From Sinorhizobium sp. B11 (GTDB taxonomy: Bacteria > Pseudomonadota > Alphaproteobacteria > Rhizobiales > Rhizobiaceae): a stretch of DNA of 64,000 bases. The translations under genes and the position numbers were made by a program. Location of the stretch: positions 3,038,001 through 3,102,000 of the forward strand of contig CP091034.1 of NCBI GenBank assembly GCA_039725955.1. Reading direction: 5' to 3'. Below are positions 43,821 through 52,464 of the stretch, piece after piece. The stretch's first letter is position 1. Each line of letters begins with the position of its first letter. The notes beneath the pieces are model-generated. The model was not told the origin of the DNA. It saw only the letters and a program-made list of their open reading frames with translations, and searched no databases.

Positions 43821-45020
43821 ATGACGCAGGACGAAAAGAAGAGGCCGCCGCTTGCGGGCATCCGGGTCATCGAACTCGCACGCGTGCTTGCCGGCCCCTG
43901 GGCCGGACAGATGCTGGCTGATCTCGGCGCCGACGTGATCAAGGTGGAAAACCCCGACGGCGGTGACGACACCAGACATTGGGGGCCGCCCTTCGTCGAA
44001 GGAGCGGATGGCGAAAATCTCTCGGCCGCCTATTACCATTCCACCAATCGCGGCAAGCGATCCATCACCGCCGATCTCAAGAGCGAGGAAGGCCAGTCGC
44101 TGGTGCGCCGCCTCGTCGCCACCGCCGATGTGCTGATCGAGAATTTCAAGCTCGGTGGCCTCGTCAAATATGGGCTCGACTATGACAGCCTGAGAGCGAT
44201 CAATCCCCGTCTCGTCTACTGCTCCATCACCGGCTTCGGCCAGACCGGCCCCTATGCCAATCTCGCCGGCTACGATTATATCGTTCAGGGCATGTCAGGC
44301 TTCATGTCGATCACCGGCGAGCGGGATGGCCAGCCCATGAAAGCGGGGGTGGCAATCGCCGATATCTTCACCGGCATCTATGCAGTCTCGGCGATCGAAG
44401 CCGCCCTCATCCATGCGCTGAAGACGGGTGAGGGCCAGTTGATCGACATGGCGCTGCTCGATGTGCAATCGGCAGTGCTTGCCAACCAGAACATGAATTA
44501 CCTGGTCTCCGGCCGCGCGCCCGTGCGGCTCGGCAACGCCCACCCGAATATCTCGCCCTATGAAGTCGTGCCGACGACTGACGGCTATCTCATCCTTGCC
44601 GTCGGCAATGACGGTCAGTTCCGCCGGCTTTGCACCATCCTCGGCCTCGTCATCGGCGATGACGAGAATTTCGCGACAAACAAGGCACGCGTTGCCAATA
44701 GAGACGCGGTGCGCCGGATTGTCTCGACCGAAACGCTGAAATGGCAAAAAGCCGATCTCCTGAAAGCCTGCGAAGACAATGCCGTTCCGGCAGGCGCCAT
44801 CAACACGATCGAGGAAATGTTCGCCGATCCGCAGATTGCCGCGCGCGGCCTGCGCATCGACCTGCCGGATGCCGCAGGCACGGTGATCCCGGGTGTACGC
44901 ACGCCGGTTGTTCTGTCGGAAACGCCACTGCGTTACGAACGGCCTAGCCCGCGGCTCGGCGAGCACAATGAAGAGATCCTGGCCGAACTTCTGCAACGGG
45001 AGAGGAAGACATCGCCATGA
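43821..45020 (+). CDS. CaiB/BaiF family CoA transferase (class III)
   Basis: Cytoplasmic CoA transferase of 399 residues that moves CoA between carboxylic acids. It has the family N-terminus LAGIRVIELARVLAGPWAGQMLADLGADVIKVE, HSTNRGKRSITADLKSEEG, LIENFKLGGL, SITGFGQTGPYANLAGYDYIVQGMSG with the catalytic Asp (YDY), and the tail SPRLGEHNEEIL. The ATG follows GGGAGG. Its neighbour encodes a TPP enzyme, the same pairing as formyl-CoA transferase with oxalyl-CoA decarboxylase, although the substrate cannot be read from sequence. Confidence 0.9.
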   Translation: MTQDEKKRPPLAGIRVIELARVLAGPWAGQMLADLGADVIKVENPDGGDDTRHWGPPFVEGADGENLSAAYYHSTNRGKRSITADLKSEEGQSLVRRLVATADVLIENFKLGGLVKYGLDYDSLRAINPRLVYCSITGFGQTGPYANLAGYDYIVQGMSGFMSITGERDGQPMKAGVAIADIFTGIYAVSAIEAALIHALKTGEGQLIDMALLDVQSAVLANQNMNYLVSGRAPVRLGNAHPNISPYEVVPTTDGYLILAVGNDGQFRRLCTILGLVIGDDENFATNKARVANRDAVRRIVSTETLKWQKADLLKACEDNAVPAGAINTIEEMFADPQIAARGLRIDLPDAAGTVIPGVRTPVVLSETPLRYERPSPRLGEHNEEILAELLQRERKTSP

Positions 45021-45050
45021 GGAGAATGGGGCCATGAGGAGGAAGAGGCC

Positions 45051-46703
45051 ATGAAGAGGACAGGCGGACAATTGGTCGTCGAGGCGCTGAAGGCAAACGG
45101 CGTCAAACGCCTCTCCTGCGTGCCCGGGGAAAGCTTTCTCGCGGTGCTCGACGCGCTGCACGACAGCGACATCGACGTGATCGTCTGCCGCCAGGAAGGC
45201 GGGGCGGCGATGATGGCGGATTGCTGGGGCCGGCTGACCGGCGAGCCCGGCATCTGCATGGTCACCCGCGGCCCCGGTGCGACCAATGCCTCTGCCGGTC
45301 TGCATATTGCAAGGCAGGATTCGATCCCGATGATCCTCTTCATCGGCCAGGTCCAGCGGGAGGCGCGCGAGCGCGAAGCTTTCCAGGAGGTCGAATTCCG
45401 CCGCGCCTTCACCGAATTCGCCAAATGGGTCGGCGAGATCGATGATGCCGCCCGCATCCCGGAATTCGTCACCCGCGCCTTCGCGATCGCAACGTCGGGT
45501 CGTCCAGGTCCGGTCGTGCTGACGCTTCCTGAAGATATGTTGCGCGACGAGGTCGAGGCCCCGAAAGCAAGGCGCTACGCGCGCGTCGAAGCCCATCCCG
45601 GCCGCAGCCAGATCGACGATCTCTATCTGCGCCTGCTGAAGGCCGAGCGGCCGATAGTCATCCTTGGCGGCACCCGCTGGGATGCTGATGCGGTCGCCGA
45701 TTTCCAGACCTTTGCCGAGCGCTTCCGCCTGCCGGTCGGCTGTTCCTTCCGCCGGCAGATGCTGTTCGACCACCTGCATCCCTGCTACGCCGGCGATGTC
45801 GGCATCGGCATCAATCCGGCGCTGGCAAAGGAGATCAAGGAGAGCGACCTCCTGATCCTGCTCGGTGGCCGCATGTCGGAAATGCCCTCCTCGGGCTATA
45901 CGCTCATCGATATCCCCTACCCGGCGCAGTCGCTCGTCCACATCCATCCGGATCCGTCGGAGCTTGGCCGCGTCTATCGCCCCGATCTCGCGATCTGCGC
46001 CAGCCCCGCCGATTTCATCGCGGCACTCGCCGATCTCGAAGCTCCTGTCGAGCCGCGCTGGGTCGAACGCACCGAGCGCATGCACCAGGCCTATCTCTCA
46101 TGGTCCAAGCCGCCGGCGACAGGTCCGGGCGCCGTTCATATGGGGCCGATCATGGAATGGTTGGAGGCCAATACCGGGCCGGACACGATCTTCACCAACG
46201 GCGCCGGCAATTACGCCACTTGGGTGCACCGCTTCCATCGCTTCCGCCGTTTCAATACACAGGCGGCCCCGACCTCAGGCTCCATGGGTTACGGCCTGCC
46301 GGCAGCAGTCGGTGCCAAACAGCTCTTCCCCGACAGGGACGTCATCTGCTTTGCTGGCGACGGCTGCTTCCTGATGCACGGACAGGAATTTGCGACCGCC
46401 GTGCGCTACGGCCTGCCGATCATCACGGTCGTGGTCAATAACGGCATCTACGGCACGATCCGCATGCACCAGGAGCGGGAATATCCCGGCCGCGTCAGCG
46501 CGACCGACCTCACCAATCCGGACTTTGCAGCCCTTGCCCGCGCTTATGGTGGTCACGGCGAGACGGTGGAAAAAACGGAGGATTTCGCGCCGGCTTTCGA
46601 GCGCGCACGCGACAGCGGCAAGCCAGCGATCATCGAGGTCAAGCTCGATCCTGAAGCCATCACGCCGGCGCGGACACTGACGCAGATCCGCGAGAAATCC
46701 TAA
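45051..46703 (+). CDS. Thiamine pyrophosphate-dependent enzyme (acetolactate synthase/decarboxylase-like)
   Basis: TPP enzyme of 550 residues with the three-domain layout of the acetohydroxyacid synthase/oxalyl-CoA decarboxylase family. The TPP-activating Glu is Glu49 (CRQEGGAAMMAD). The central domain is about 190-320. The C-terminal GDG...N motif is FAGDGCFLMHGQEF with VVVNNGIYGTIR. It is not an obvious IlvB. It is the last gene of the 41873-46703 operon. The 30 bases before it contain GCCATGAGGA-like tandem copies, the last providing GAGGAGG before the ATG. Confidence 0.87.
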   Translation: MKRTGGQLVVEALKANGVKRLSCVPGESFLAVLDALHDSDIDVIVCRQEGGAAMMADCWGRLTGEPGICMVTRGPGATNASAGLHIARQDSIPMILFIGQVQREAREREAFQEVEFRRAFTEFAKWVGEIDDAARIPEFVTRAFAIATSGRPGPVVLTLPEDMLRDEVEAPKARRYARVEAHPGRSQIDDLYLRLLKAERPIVILGGTRWDADAVADFQTFAERFRLPVGCSFRRQMLFDHLHPCYAGDVGIGINPALAKEIKESDLLILLGGRMSEMPSSGYTLIDIPYPAQSLVHIHPDPSELGRVYRPDLAICASPADFIAALADLEAPVEPRWVERTERMHQAYLSWSKPPATGPGAVHMGPIMEWLEANTGPDTIFTNGAGNYATWVHRFHRFRRFNTQAAPTSGSMGYGLPAAVGAKQLFPDRDVICFAGDGCFLMHGQEFATAVRYGLPIITVVVNNGIYGTIRMHQEREYPGRVSATDLTNPDFAALARAYGGHGETVEKTEDFAPAFERARDSGKPAIIEVKLDPEAITPARTLTQIREKS

Positions 46704-46734
46704 TTGAAAAATCAGTGCATGAGAGAACGAGAAC

Positions 46735-47085
46735 TCAGCGCGCAAGCTCGCGTTTCAGCATTCTATCCAGCTGATCGCAGCTCTCTTTGGAATATTGCCG
46801 GGTCGATTGCTGCGTAACGCCGCGGCGAGCCGTGCTGAAGGCCCGTTCCGTTGCAGCTTGCGGATCTTGCAGTTCCTTTCGAGCAAACTTCAGAAACAGC
46901 GCTTTTGCATTCCGAACGAGCTGCGGGCGCTTGTAATTCATGTCGCAGATCAATGCGATGGTCATGCTCATGGAGGCGACGCCAAGCCCATCGCCCTTGG
47001 GAATGGGCGGAAGCTCTTCCGTAAAAGCCACGGAAGCAACGAGGCAACCGGCAAAACACACCGTCAGCAGGCGCCTCGTTGACAT
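46735..47085 (-). CDS. Small secreted protein of unknown function
   Basis: A 116-residue product with a signal peptide (residues 1-21, ending VAFT). The mature part of about 95 residues is helical and charged, with two Cys (in LICDMNYK and ESCDQLDR) that could form a disulfide once exported. No known domain is recognised. It lies 15 bases downstream of ridA on the same strand and may be cotranscribed. Confidence 0.6.
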   Translation of the reverse strand: MSTRRLLTVCFAGCLVASVAFTEELPPIPKGDGLGVASMSMTIALICDMNYKRPQLVRNAKALFLKFARKELQDPQAATERAFSTARRGVTQQSTRQYSKESCDQLDRMLKRELAR

Positions 47086-47100
47086 TCCGTGTCCTTAAGA

Positions 47101-47442
47101 TCAGATCGCCGCGGTGACGATGAATTCCACCTTGTACTTCGGCGCAGCCAGCTTGGCTTCGCTGGTGGCACGGGCCGGCGGGTTTGCCGGGTCGATCCAG
47201 CCTTCCCAGACGGCGTTCATCTCTGCGAAATAGGCGATATCGGAGAGATAGATGATCGTCTGCAGGATCTTCGACTTGTTGCTGCCGGAAGCGGCGAGCA
47301 GACGGTCGACTTCGCCGAGTGCAGACTTGCACTGATCGGCAACGCTTTCGCCTTCGCCGACCTGGCCTGCGAGGTATACGGTGTTGCCGTGGATGACGGC
47401 GCCGCTCATGCGGGCACCGATGTCGATACGCTTGATGCTCAT
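47101..47442 (-). CDS. RidA family protein
   Basis: Small YjgF/YER057c/UK114 family protein of 113 residues, expected to form trimers. It has the GNTVYLAGQVGEG strand, DQCKSALGEVDRLLAASGSNKSKILQTIIYL and the Arg-containing PPARATSEAKLAAPKYKVEFIVTAA that holds the imine-hydrolysing Arg of RidA. It probably removes reactive enamine/imine intermediates of PLP enzymes, though it may be a divergent Rid subgroup. A terminator-like hairpin lies only 26 bases upstream of its start. Confidence 0.87.
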   Translation of the reverse strand: MSIKRIDIGARMSGAVIHGNTVYLAGQVGEGESVADQCKSALGEVDRLLAASGSNKSKILQTIIYLSDIAYFAEMNAVWEGWIDPANPPARATSEAKLAAPKYKVEFIVTAAI

Positions 47443-47468
47443 CGTGTTCTCCTGTTCATCAAATAAAA

Positions 47469-47488
47469 GCGCCGCGTTAGCGCGGCGC
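47469..47488 (-). terminator. Terminator/attenuator between DUF442 gene and ridA
   Basis: An 8-bp all-GC stem (47469-47476 with 47481-47488) and 4-base loop, followed on the minus strand by TTTTATTT. It lies between the upstream gene (stop at 47513) and the ridA ATG at 47442, so close to ridA that any ridA promoter must overlap it or transcripts must read through. Confidence 0.7.
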
Positions 47489-47512
47489 AGGACTGGTTCG
47501 GGTAAAACCGGC

Positions 47513-47851
47513 TCAGGCGCGGATGTGGTGCGTCTTCTGATAGATCGCCGTCGAGCGTGCGCCGGAGCGGCAATAGCCGAGCATCGGGCGCTCGAATTCG
47601 TCGAGCGCGTCGACCATGCCCTGCACGGCCTCCTCGGTCACGCCCATCGGCCCGACCGGCACATGGGTGATCTGCAGGCCGATTTCCTTGGCGCGGGCTT
47701 CGATGACGGCAAAGGGCGTCTGGTCAGGGCTTTCGCCATCCGGACGATGGCAGACGATGGACTTGAAGCCGAGTGCCTTGATCTGGTCGAGTTCGTCAAC
47801 CGTGATCTGGCCGGAAACGGAGTATTCATCGTCGATCTGGCGGATATCCAT
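47513..47851 (-). CDS. DUF442/TIGR01244 protein tyrosine phosphatase-like protein
   Basis: A 112-residue protein of the beta-lactamase hydrolase-like (Blh) phosphatase family. It starts with the typical IDDEYSVSGQITVDELDQI, then SIVCHRPDGE, and has the CX5R phosphatase loop YCRSGARSTAI near residue 94. Members are free-standing or fused to persulfide dioxygenase-like domains and are linked to sulfide metabolism in some bacteria; a role here is not clear. Confidence 0.82.
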   Translation of the reverse strand: MDIRQIDDEYSVSGQITVDELDQIKALGFKSIVCHRPDGESPDQTPFAVIEARAKEIGLQITHVPVGPMGVTEEAVQGMVDALDEFERPMLGYCRSGARSTAIYQKTHHIRA

Positions 47852-47950
47852 CGTCTCAATCTCCTCTAAAATGGTGGGCTGAAGGTCTACGACGCGTCCC
47901 CTTGGGCGTCAACACGTCTTCGCCGAACGCCCCGGATTAGGCTAGTAAGC

Positions 47951-48787
47951 TTAGACGAAGCCGAAACGAAGGCCGTAGCTGCGGCTTTCGCCCGGCTTCA
48001 GCCAGTTGAACTCACCGGCCGCCTCCAGCTCATGGCGCAGCACCCAGCGGTGCGACACCGGCTCGATACCGATAATATCAGCCGGCGCCTTCTGGTTCCG
48101 CCAGATCTGCAGATGCGGCAGCGTGTCGGCACGCACGCGCACCCTGAGCGTCTTGCCGCCGATCACCGCAACCGGCCCGAGCCGGACTTCGGCAAGACCA
48201 TCCTCCGTTGCCGGAGCCTCGACGCAGAAGATGCCGCCCGGCTCCTCGCCGAAGGTCCAGGGAAAACCGCCCCCTTCGAGCATCCTCCCCTCGAGCCGCG
48301 TGCCCGCGTCCAGCCATTTGCCGCCGATATTCATATGGTACATCAGAAAGGTCGGCACCGTTTGGTCGCTCGTATTGACGACGCGATCCTCAAGCGAGAC
48401 CTCGCCCGTTTCCCCGTCGATCCGCCACAGGCGCTCGATGCGCTGGGGCAGGCCTTCGACGGTGATGATGTCGATATCGGCGCGGCATTCGGCATTGCCA
48501 TCTTCGAATCTCGTCCACAGCACTTTGGCGGCATGGCCGGAGGCAGACCCGTGCAGGGGATAGATCTTGCCGTCCGTCCCGGGAACAGGCTGGCGATGAC
48601 GAATGTGATCGGGGCCGCAGGTGAAGAGAAAGCCTTCCAAGGAATGATCGATTCGCGGATCGCCATCGTCGGGGATGGCGCGCTTAGGCGCGATATCGAT
48701 GCCCTCGACGATGCAGCCGCCGATATCCAGCACCGATCTTTCGTCCAGCATCAGGCGCGGTCCGCGTGCGGCGGCAAATTCGATCAT
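47951..48787 (-). CDS. Aldose 1-epimerase family protein (DUF4432-like)
   Basis: A 278-residue beta-sandwich protein of the galactose-mutarotase superfamily. KIYPLHGSASGHAAKVLW contains the conserved His of the sugar site, FLMYHMNIGGKWLDAG supplies a second, and the C-terminus has HRWVLRHELEAAGEFNWLKPGESRSYGLRF. It probably acts on or binds a free sugar; neither epimerase activity nor substrate can be shown from sequence. It is minus-strand and monocistronic. Confidence 0.72.
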   Translation of the reverse strand: MIEFAAARGPRLMLDERSVLDIGGCIVEGIDIAPKRAIPDDGDPRIDHSLEGFLFTCGPDHIRHRQPVPGTDGKIYPLHGSASGHAAKVLWTRFEDGNAECRADIDIITVEGLPQRIERLWRIDGETGEVSLEDRVVNTSDQTVPTFLMYHMNIGGKWLDAGTRLEGRMLEGGGFPWTFGEEPGGIFCVEAPATEDGLAEVRLGPVAVIGGKTLRVRVRADTLPHLQIWRNQKAPADIIGIEPVSHRWVLRHELEAAGEFNWLKPGESRSYGLRFGFV

Positions 48788-48917
48788 CGGCTTATCCTCC
48801 CGGGAATCTTGGCTGCGGTAGGGTTAGGGGGTGCCGTCACCCTAGTCAATCAAGGACAGGAACGGCGATCGGCAGCACCGCAACCATCGCCTTCACGGGA
48901 ACGCCATCTTCGCGCAA

Positions 48918-48935
48918 GCGTTTATGAGTAAACGC
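48918..48935. promoter_or_regulatory. Inverted repeat upstream of L,D-transpeptidase
   Basis: GCGTTTA (48918-48924) and TAAACGC (48929-48935) form a perfect 7-bp inverted repeat with a 4-base spacer, 108-125 bases before the start of the L,D-transpeptidase gene. No T tract follows. It may be an operator for either divergent gene. Confidence 0.4.
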
Positions 48936-49042
48936 AAAACACCGTTGTTTTTATCTTTTGTTCAGCACGGCTTAAGAAATTCCACACTAGCGTCAAAATT
49001 CGCAGGTGTGTGTCTGCCGAGCCACTGATCGAGGTGTGAGAC

Positions 49043-50428
49043 GTGAATCGCTTTATGAAATCGGCCCTTTCCCTTTCGGCCCTACTTTTGGCGCTTGCCG
49101 CCTTCACGCCGCAGCAGGCCGACGCGCAGCAATACGGTCGCAACAGAAGCGATATCGTACTGGTGACGCCGACCGGCGAAATCCTCGAATACGTCCCGCC
49201 CGGCCGCGGCTTCGTTTATGCCCACGACTATCGCGGCAATCGTGTGCTGATCGACCGCTACGGCAACATCGTCGCGACCGAGATGCGTGCTCGCGGCTAC
49301 TATTCGCCGCGCACCAATCGGGAAGTCTATAACGACGCCTACAATAACGATCCCTATTATTCCGACGACAACCGCTATGGCGATACGCGCTATTCCGAGC
49401 GCGGCCCGGTAACGGGGTCCATCCCGCAGGACGCCTCCATAGAGCGCCGGCCACTCGATCAGGCCTATCCCGGCGATCCGCAGGGCCAGGATGACTATGC
49501 AGCGGTCGAGCCCGACCAGCAGATTCCACCCGCCGACGAGCCGCGCGCGGCGCCACAGGATCCTGTGATCACGCTCAAGGACAAGTCCAAGCCTGAGATC
49601 GTCGCCCTTCAGGTGTTTCTGGATCGCGCCGGCGTTTCTCCTGGTGTCATCGACGGCCACATGGGCTCCAACGTCACCAAGGCGATCTACGCCTATGAAC
49701 AGATGACCGGCACGAAGCTTGATCCGAACAATACGGATGCGATCCTCGAAGAATTGCGCATGAATGGCGGCCTGCCGGTCGTCAACTATACGATCACGGA
49801 CGCGGATGCGGCCGGTCCCTATGTGGCGCAGATACCGGAAGATTATTCACAGAAGGCACTCCTGCCGTCGCTTGCCTATACCACGGTCACGGAAGCGCTC
49901 GCCGAGCGCTTCCACATGGACGAGAACTTCCTGAAGGAAATGAACCCCGGCGCGGATTTCACGATCCCGGGCACAGTCATCAAGGTCGTCAATCCCGGCG
50001 CGAACAAGACCGGCGCTGTTTCAAAGATCCTCGCCGATAAGGGCCGCAAGCAGGTCTTTGCCTATGACGACGCCGGCAATCTTGTTGCCGCCTACCCGGC
50101 CTCGATCGGCTCCACCGACACGCCTTCTCCGTCAGGCACCGTGACCGTCGAGCGTGTCGCCTTCAATCCGGGCTACACTTACAATCCGAAGATCAATTTC
50201 CAGCAGGGCGCCAACGACAAGATCCTCGATATTCCGCCAGGCCCGAATGGCCCGGTTGGTACGGTCTGGATGGCGCTTTCCAAGCCCACCTATGGCATTC
50301 ACGGCACGCCGGACCCTTCCAGGATCGGCCGCACCCAGAGCCACGGCTGCATCCGCCTGACGAACTGGGATGCGACGGAGCTTGCCAAGATGGTCAAGCC
50401 CGGCGTGACGGTCGAATTCGTCGACTGA
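49043..50428 (+). CDS. L,D-transpeptidase (YkuD) with PG-binding domain
   Basis: Periplasmic enzyme of 461 residues that makes 3-3 peptide crosslinks or attaches proteins to peptidoglycan. A signal peptide (to about residue 28, ADAQ) is followed by a Tyr/Asn/Asp-rich region (about 85-150), a PG_binding_1-like domain (about 175-235), and the YkuD domain (about 335-461) with His420 (IHGTPDPS) and the catalytic Cys436 in SHGCIRL. Translation starts with GTG after GAGGTG. L,D-crosslinks are abundant in polar-growing Rhizobiales, which fits several such genes per genome. Confidence 0.9.
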   Translation: MNRFMKSALSLSALLLALAAFTPQQADAQQYGRNRSDIVLVTPTGEILEYVPPGRGFVYAHDYRGNRVLIDRYGNIVATEMRARGYYSPRTNREVYNDAYNNDPYYSDDNRYGDTRYSERGPVTGSIPQDASIERRPLDQAYPGDPQGQDDYAAVEPDQQIPPADEPRAAPQDPVITLKDKSKPEIVALQVFLDRAGVSPGVIDGHMGSNVTKAIYAYEQMTGTKLDPNNTDAILEELRMNGGLPVVNYTITDADAAGPYVAQIPEDYSQKALLPSLAYTTVTEALAERFHMDENFLKEMNPGADFTIPGTVIKVVNPGANKTGAVSKILADKGRKQVFAYDDAGNLVAAYPASIGSTDTPSPSGTVTVERVAFNPGYTYNPKINFQQGANDKILDIPPGPNGPVGTVWMALSKPTYGIHGTPDPSRIGRTQSHGCIRLTNWDATELAKMVKPGVTVEFVD

Positions 50429-50434
50429 GGAAAT

Positions 50435-51550
50435 CTATTCGCCCGGTGTTTCTGGCGGGCGCTCGCCGAACTGGATCAGACGCAGGAGCTCCACCTGCTT
50501 CCTGGCACCGGTCTTCAGATAGACGGACCGCACCTGCGAGCGGATCGTCTCGCGCGAGCGGCTGGTTTCGGCAGCCAGGCCCGAAACCGAGCCTCCCGAA
50601 ACCAGCGCCCTCACGACCCTGATTTCAGCCTGCGTGAGACCGAAATCTCTGCGCAGTTTCTCATCGCTCAGCCCTGCGGAGCTTTGTTTCGGCTCGATCA
50701 GGATGGCGACGACAGGTCGCTCGAAGAAGCGTGGCTGGTGGCTCTTCTCAAGCTTGAGCAAGGTGATCTTCCGGCCATCGTCCAGAACCGTCTGCTGACG
50801 CTCTGCCTCCTCCTCATGCCGCAGCATCAGAGTGAGACGGTCGTCGGCATCCTGGTCGGCAAGATGCAGCATTCCGAGCGGTGAAAGCCAGACACCCGCC
50901 CCCTGTTCGAGCACCGCCTCTCCGAAGACAGAAGTGGAGACCAGTCGCCGCTCCGAATTCAGCAGCAGCACACCGACGCCAATAGCATCGAACAGCCTCC
51001 CGTTGATCTCCGAAACATTCTTCTGTCGGCCGCCGGATTCGACCGCGATGAAGGCGCGCCTCAGATGAGGACCGATCCGTGTCAGAAGCGCAGCGCAGGC
51101 CCGGCTATCATCCGGGTCGGTCCAGCGGGTCGTGGTGATCGAAAGATTGAACGACCGGCTGCCCTCCCGCAGGATCGCCATGCCGACGGCGCCGTGACCT
51201 TCATGCCGATGCCAGAAGTCGTTGAAGAACTCGGTCCTGGAAAGCTCTGCATAGGATATGAAATCCTCACCGATTGCCCCCTGCCCAGGGGGCGTTCTGT
51301 TCAGGCCCGATATCCAGGGGTTCAGCCGGCAGTAATAGCGTGTGTAGGTGTCGATCCACGCCTGATCCATATTGATGTGGAATTGCGACGAACCTTCCGC
51401 CCGCGCCGCATCATGATAGAAAAGGCTGGTTCCCGCCCCTGGCAGCAGCCCGTTCAACTCCGTCAGAAACGTATCCCATCGCGCTTCACCAAAAACGATC
51501 CCGTAAATAGAATCGATAAGTTTGTCGTCGACTTGCTGGCTTATGCTCAT
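50435..51550 (-). CDS. LuxR-family transcriptional regulator
   Basis: Protein of 371 residues with a C-terminal LuxR/GerE helix-turn-helix (about 308-365: FGLTQAEIRVVRALVSGGSVSGLAAETSRSRETIRSQVRSVYLKTG). The N-terminal two thirds (IYGIVFGEARWDTFLTEL...) resemble the sensor region of other orphan LuxR proteins of Rhizobiales but show no autoinducer-binding signature. No luxI homologue is nearby. It converges on the L,D-transpeptidase gene with six bases between stops. Confidence 0.82.
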   Translation of the reverse strand: MSISQQVDDKLIDSIYGIVFGEARWDTFLTELNGLLPGAGTSLFYHDAARAEGSSQFHINMDQAWIDTYTRYYCRLNPWISGLNRTPPGQGAIGEDFISYAELSRTEFFNDFWHRHEGHGAVGMAILREGSRSFNLSITTTRWTDPDDSRACAALLTRIGPHLRRAFIAVESGGRQKNVSEINGRLFDAIGVGVLLLNSERRLVSTSVFGEAVLEQGAGVWLSPLGMLHLADQDADDRLTLMLRHEEEAERQQTVLDDGRKITLLKLEKSHQPRFFERPVVAILIEPKQSSAGLSDEKLRRDFGLTQAEIRVVRALVSGGSVSGLAAETSRSRETIRSQVRSVYLKTGARKQVELLRLIQFGERPPETPGE

Positions 51551-51628
51551 GCGTTGCTTCGCGCGTGAAGAGATTTTTACAACCTGATCATCATTACAGC
51601 AGTGAGCAAATGTAATTTCAAATAGAAA

Positions 51629-51652
51629 ATGCCCCGGCCGAAGCCGAGGCAT
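51629..51652 (-). terminator. Terminator after parA-like gene
   Basis: A 10-bp stem with one G-U pair (51629-51638 with 51643-51652) and a TTCG tetraloop on the minus strand, followed by TTTTCTATTT. It is 28 bases past the stop of the ParA-like gene. Confidence 0.8.
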
Positions 51653-51679
51653 CAATTTCCCTACCCCTGTCTATTCTGA

Positions 51680-52390
51680 TCAGGCAGCCCGGCCCATGGC
51701 ATTCGCCAAGCGAATCGCAACCGGCAGCCGGCCGGGCACCTTGCGAATGATTTCCTCTGCGAAACAGAGAGCGTTTTCACGGGCCTTGTCGAGATTGCTG
51801 ACACGCGTTGGATCCATCGTATGCAGCGTGCCGCCACAATCGAAGATGTCACGGAAGGCGGAGCGTTCGATGATCGCCGTATCCAGAACCGACACGTGGC
51901 GTTCGTTCAACAGGGCCTTGACCAGCTGCAGTGCGCGGGTCGTGACCATGGAGTTAACGCGGGTCAGCACGACCGAATGCCCGATCTTGATGCCGGCCTT
52001 CTCCTCCAGATACTGCAGCAGTTCGAGAACCTGGGCGCCGCCACGAGCATCCATGGCGCAGCCCTGGATCGGGATCAGCACATGATCGGAAAGGCCGACT
52101 GCCGTTGCCAGCAGCGGGTTGCGCGCGCCGGGCAGGTCGATGATGAAATAATCGGTATTATGTTTGTTTTCGCTGATGTGCTGCGGCAGCGAGGCGGTTG
52201 TTACGAAGTCGATGACGCTGATGTTGGGCACATGACCGGAGATTTCGTGCCAGCGCGAAATCCAGTGCTGCGGGTCGGCATCGAGGATGGTGACACGGTA
52301 GCCCTGACGGGCCAATTCGGTTGCAAGCAGCAACACGGCTGTGGTCTTGCCGGCGCCGCCCTTGGTATTTGCGAATGTGATGACTGGCAT
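51680..52390 (-). CDS. Orphan ParA/MinD-family ATPase (VirC1-like)
   Basis: Deviant Walker ATPase of 236 residues. The P-loop FANTKGGAGKTTA (signature Lys at residue 10) is followed by the switch I LDADPQHWISRW and switch II YFIIDLPGA. The length and the lack of an N-terminal DNA-binding domain and of a neighbouring parB make it unlike a chromosomal ParA. In size and layout it is closest to VirC1-like and other positioning ATPases. The start MPVITFANTKGG was chosen from the family pattern. CtrA-like motifs lie about 75-115 bases upstream. Confidence 0.82.
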   Translation of the reverse strand: MPVITFANTKGGAGKTTAVLLLATELARQGYRVTILDADPQHWISRWHEISGHVPNISVIDFVTTASLPQHISENKHNTDYFIIDLPGARNPLLATAVGLSDHVLIPIQGCAMDARGGAQVLELLQYLEEKAGIKIGHSVVLTRVNSMVTTRALQLVKALLNERHVSVLDTAIIERSAFRDIFDCGGTLHTMDPTRVSNLDKARENALCFAEEIIRKVPGRLPVAIRLANAMGRAA

Positions 52391-52464
52391 ATTCTTAGTC
52401 CTCGAACGGAATGGGCGTGAGCCGGCATCGCTCTTGTTGATCGCACAGTCGGAGCATCGTGCGG

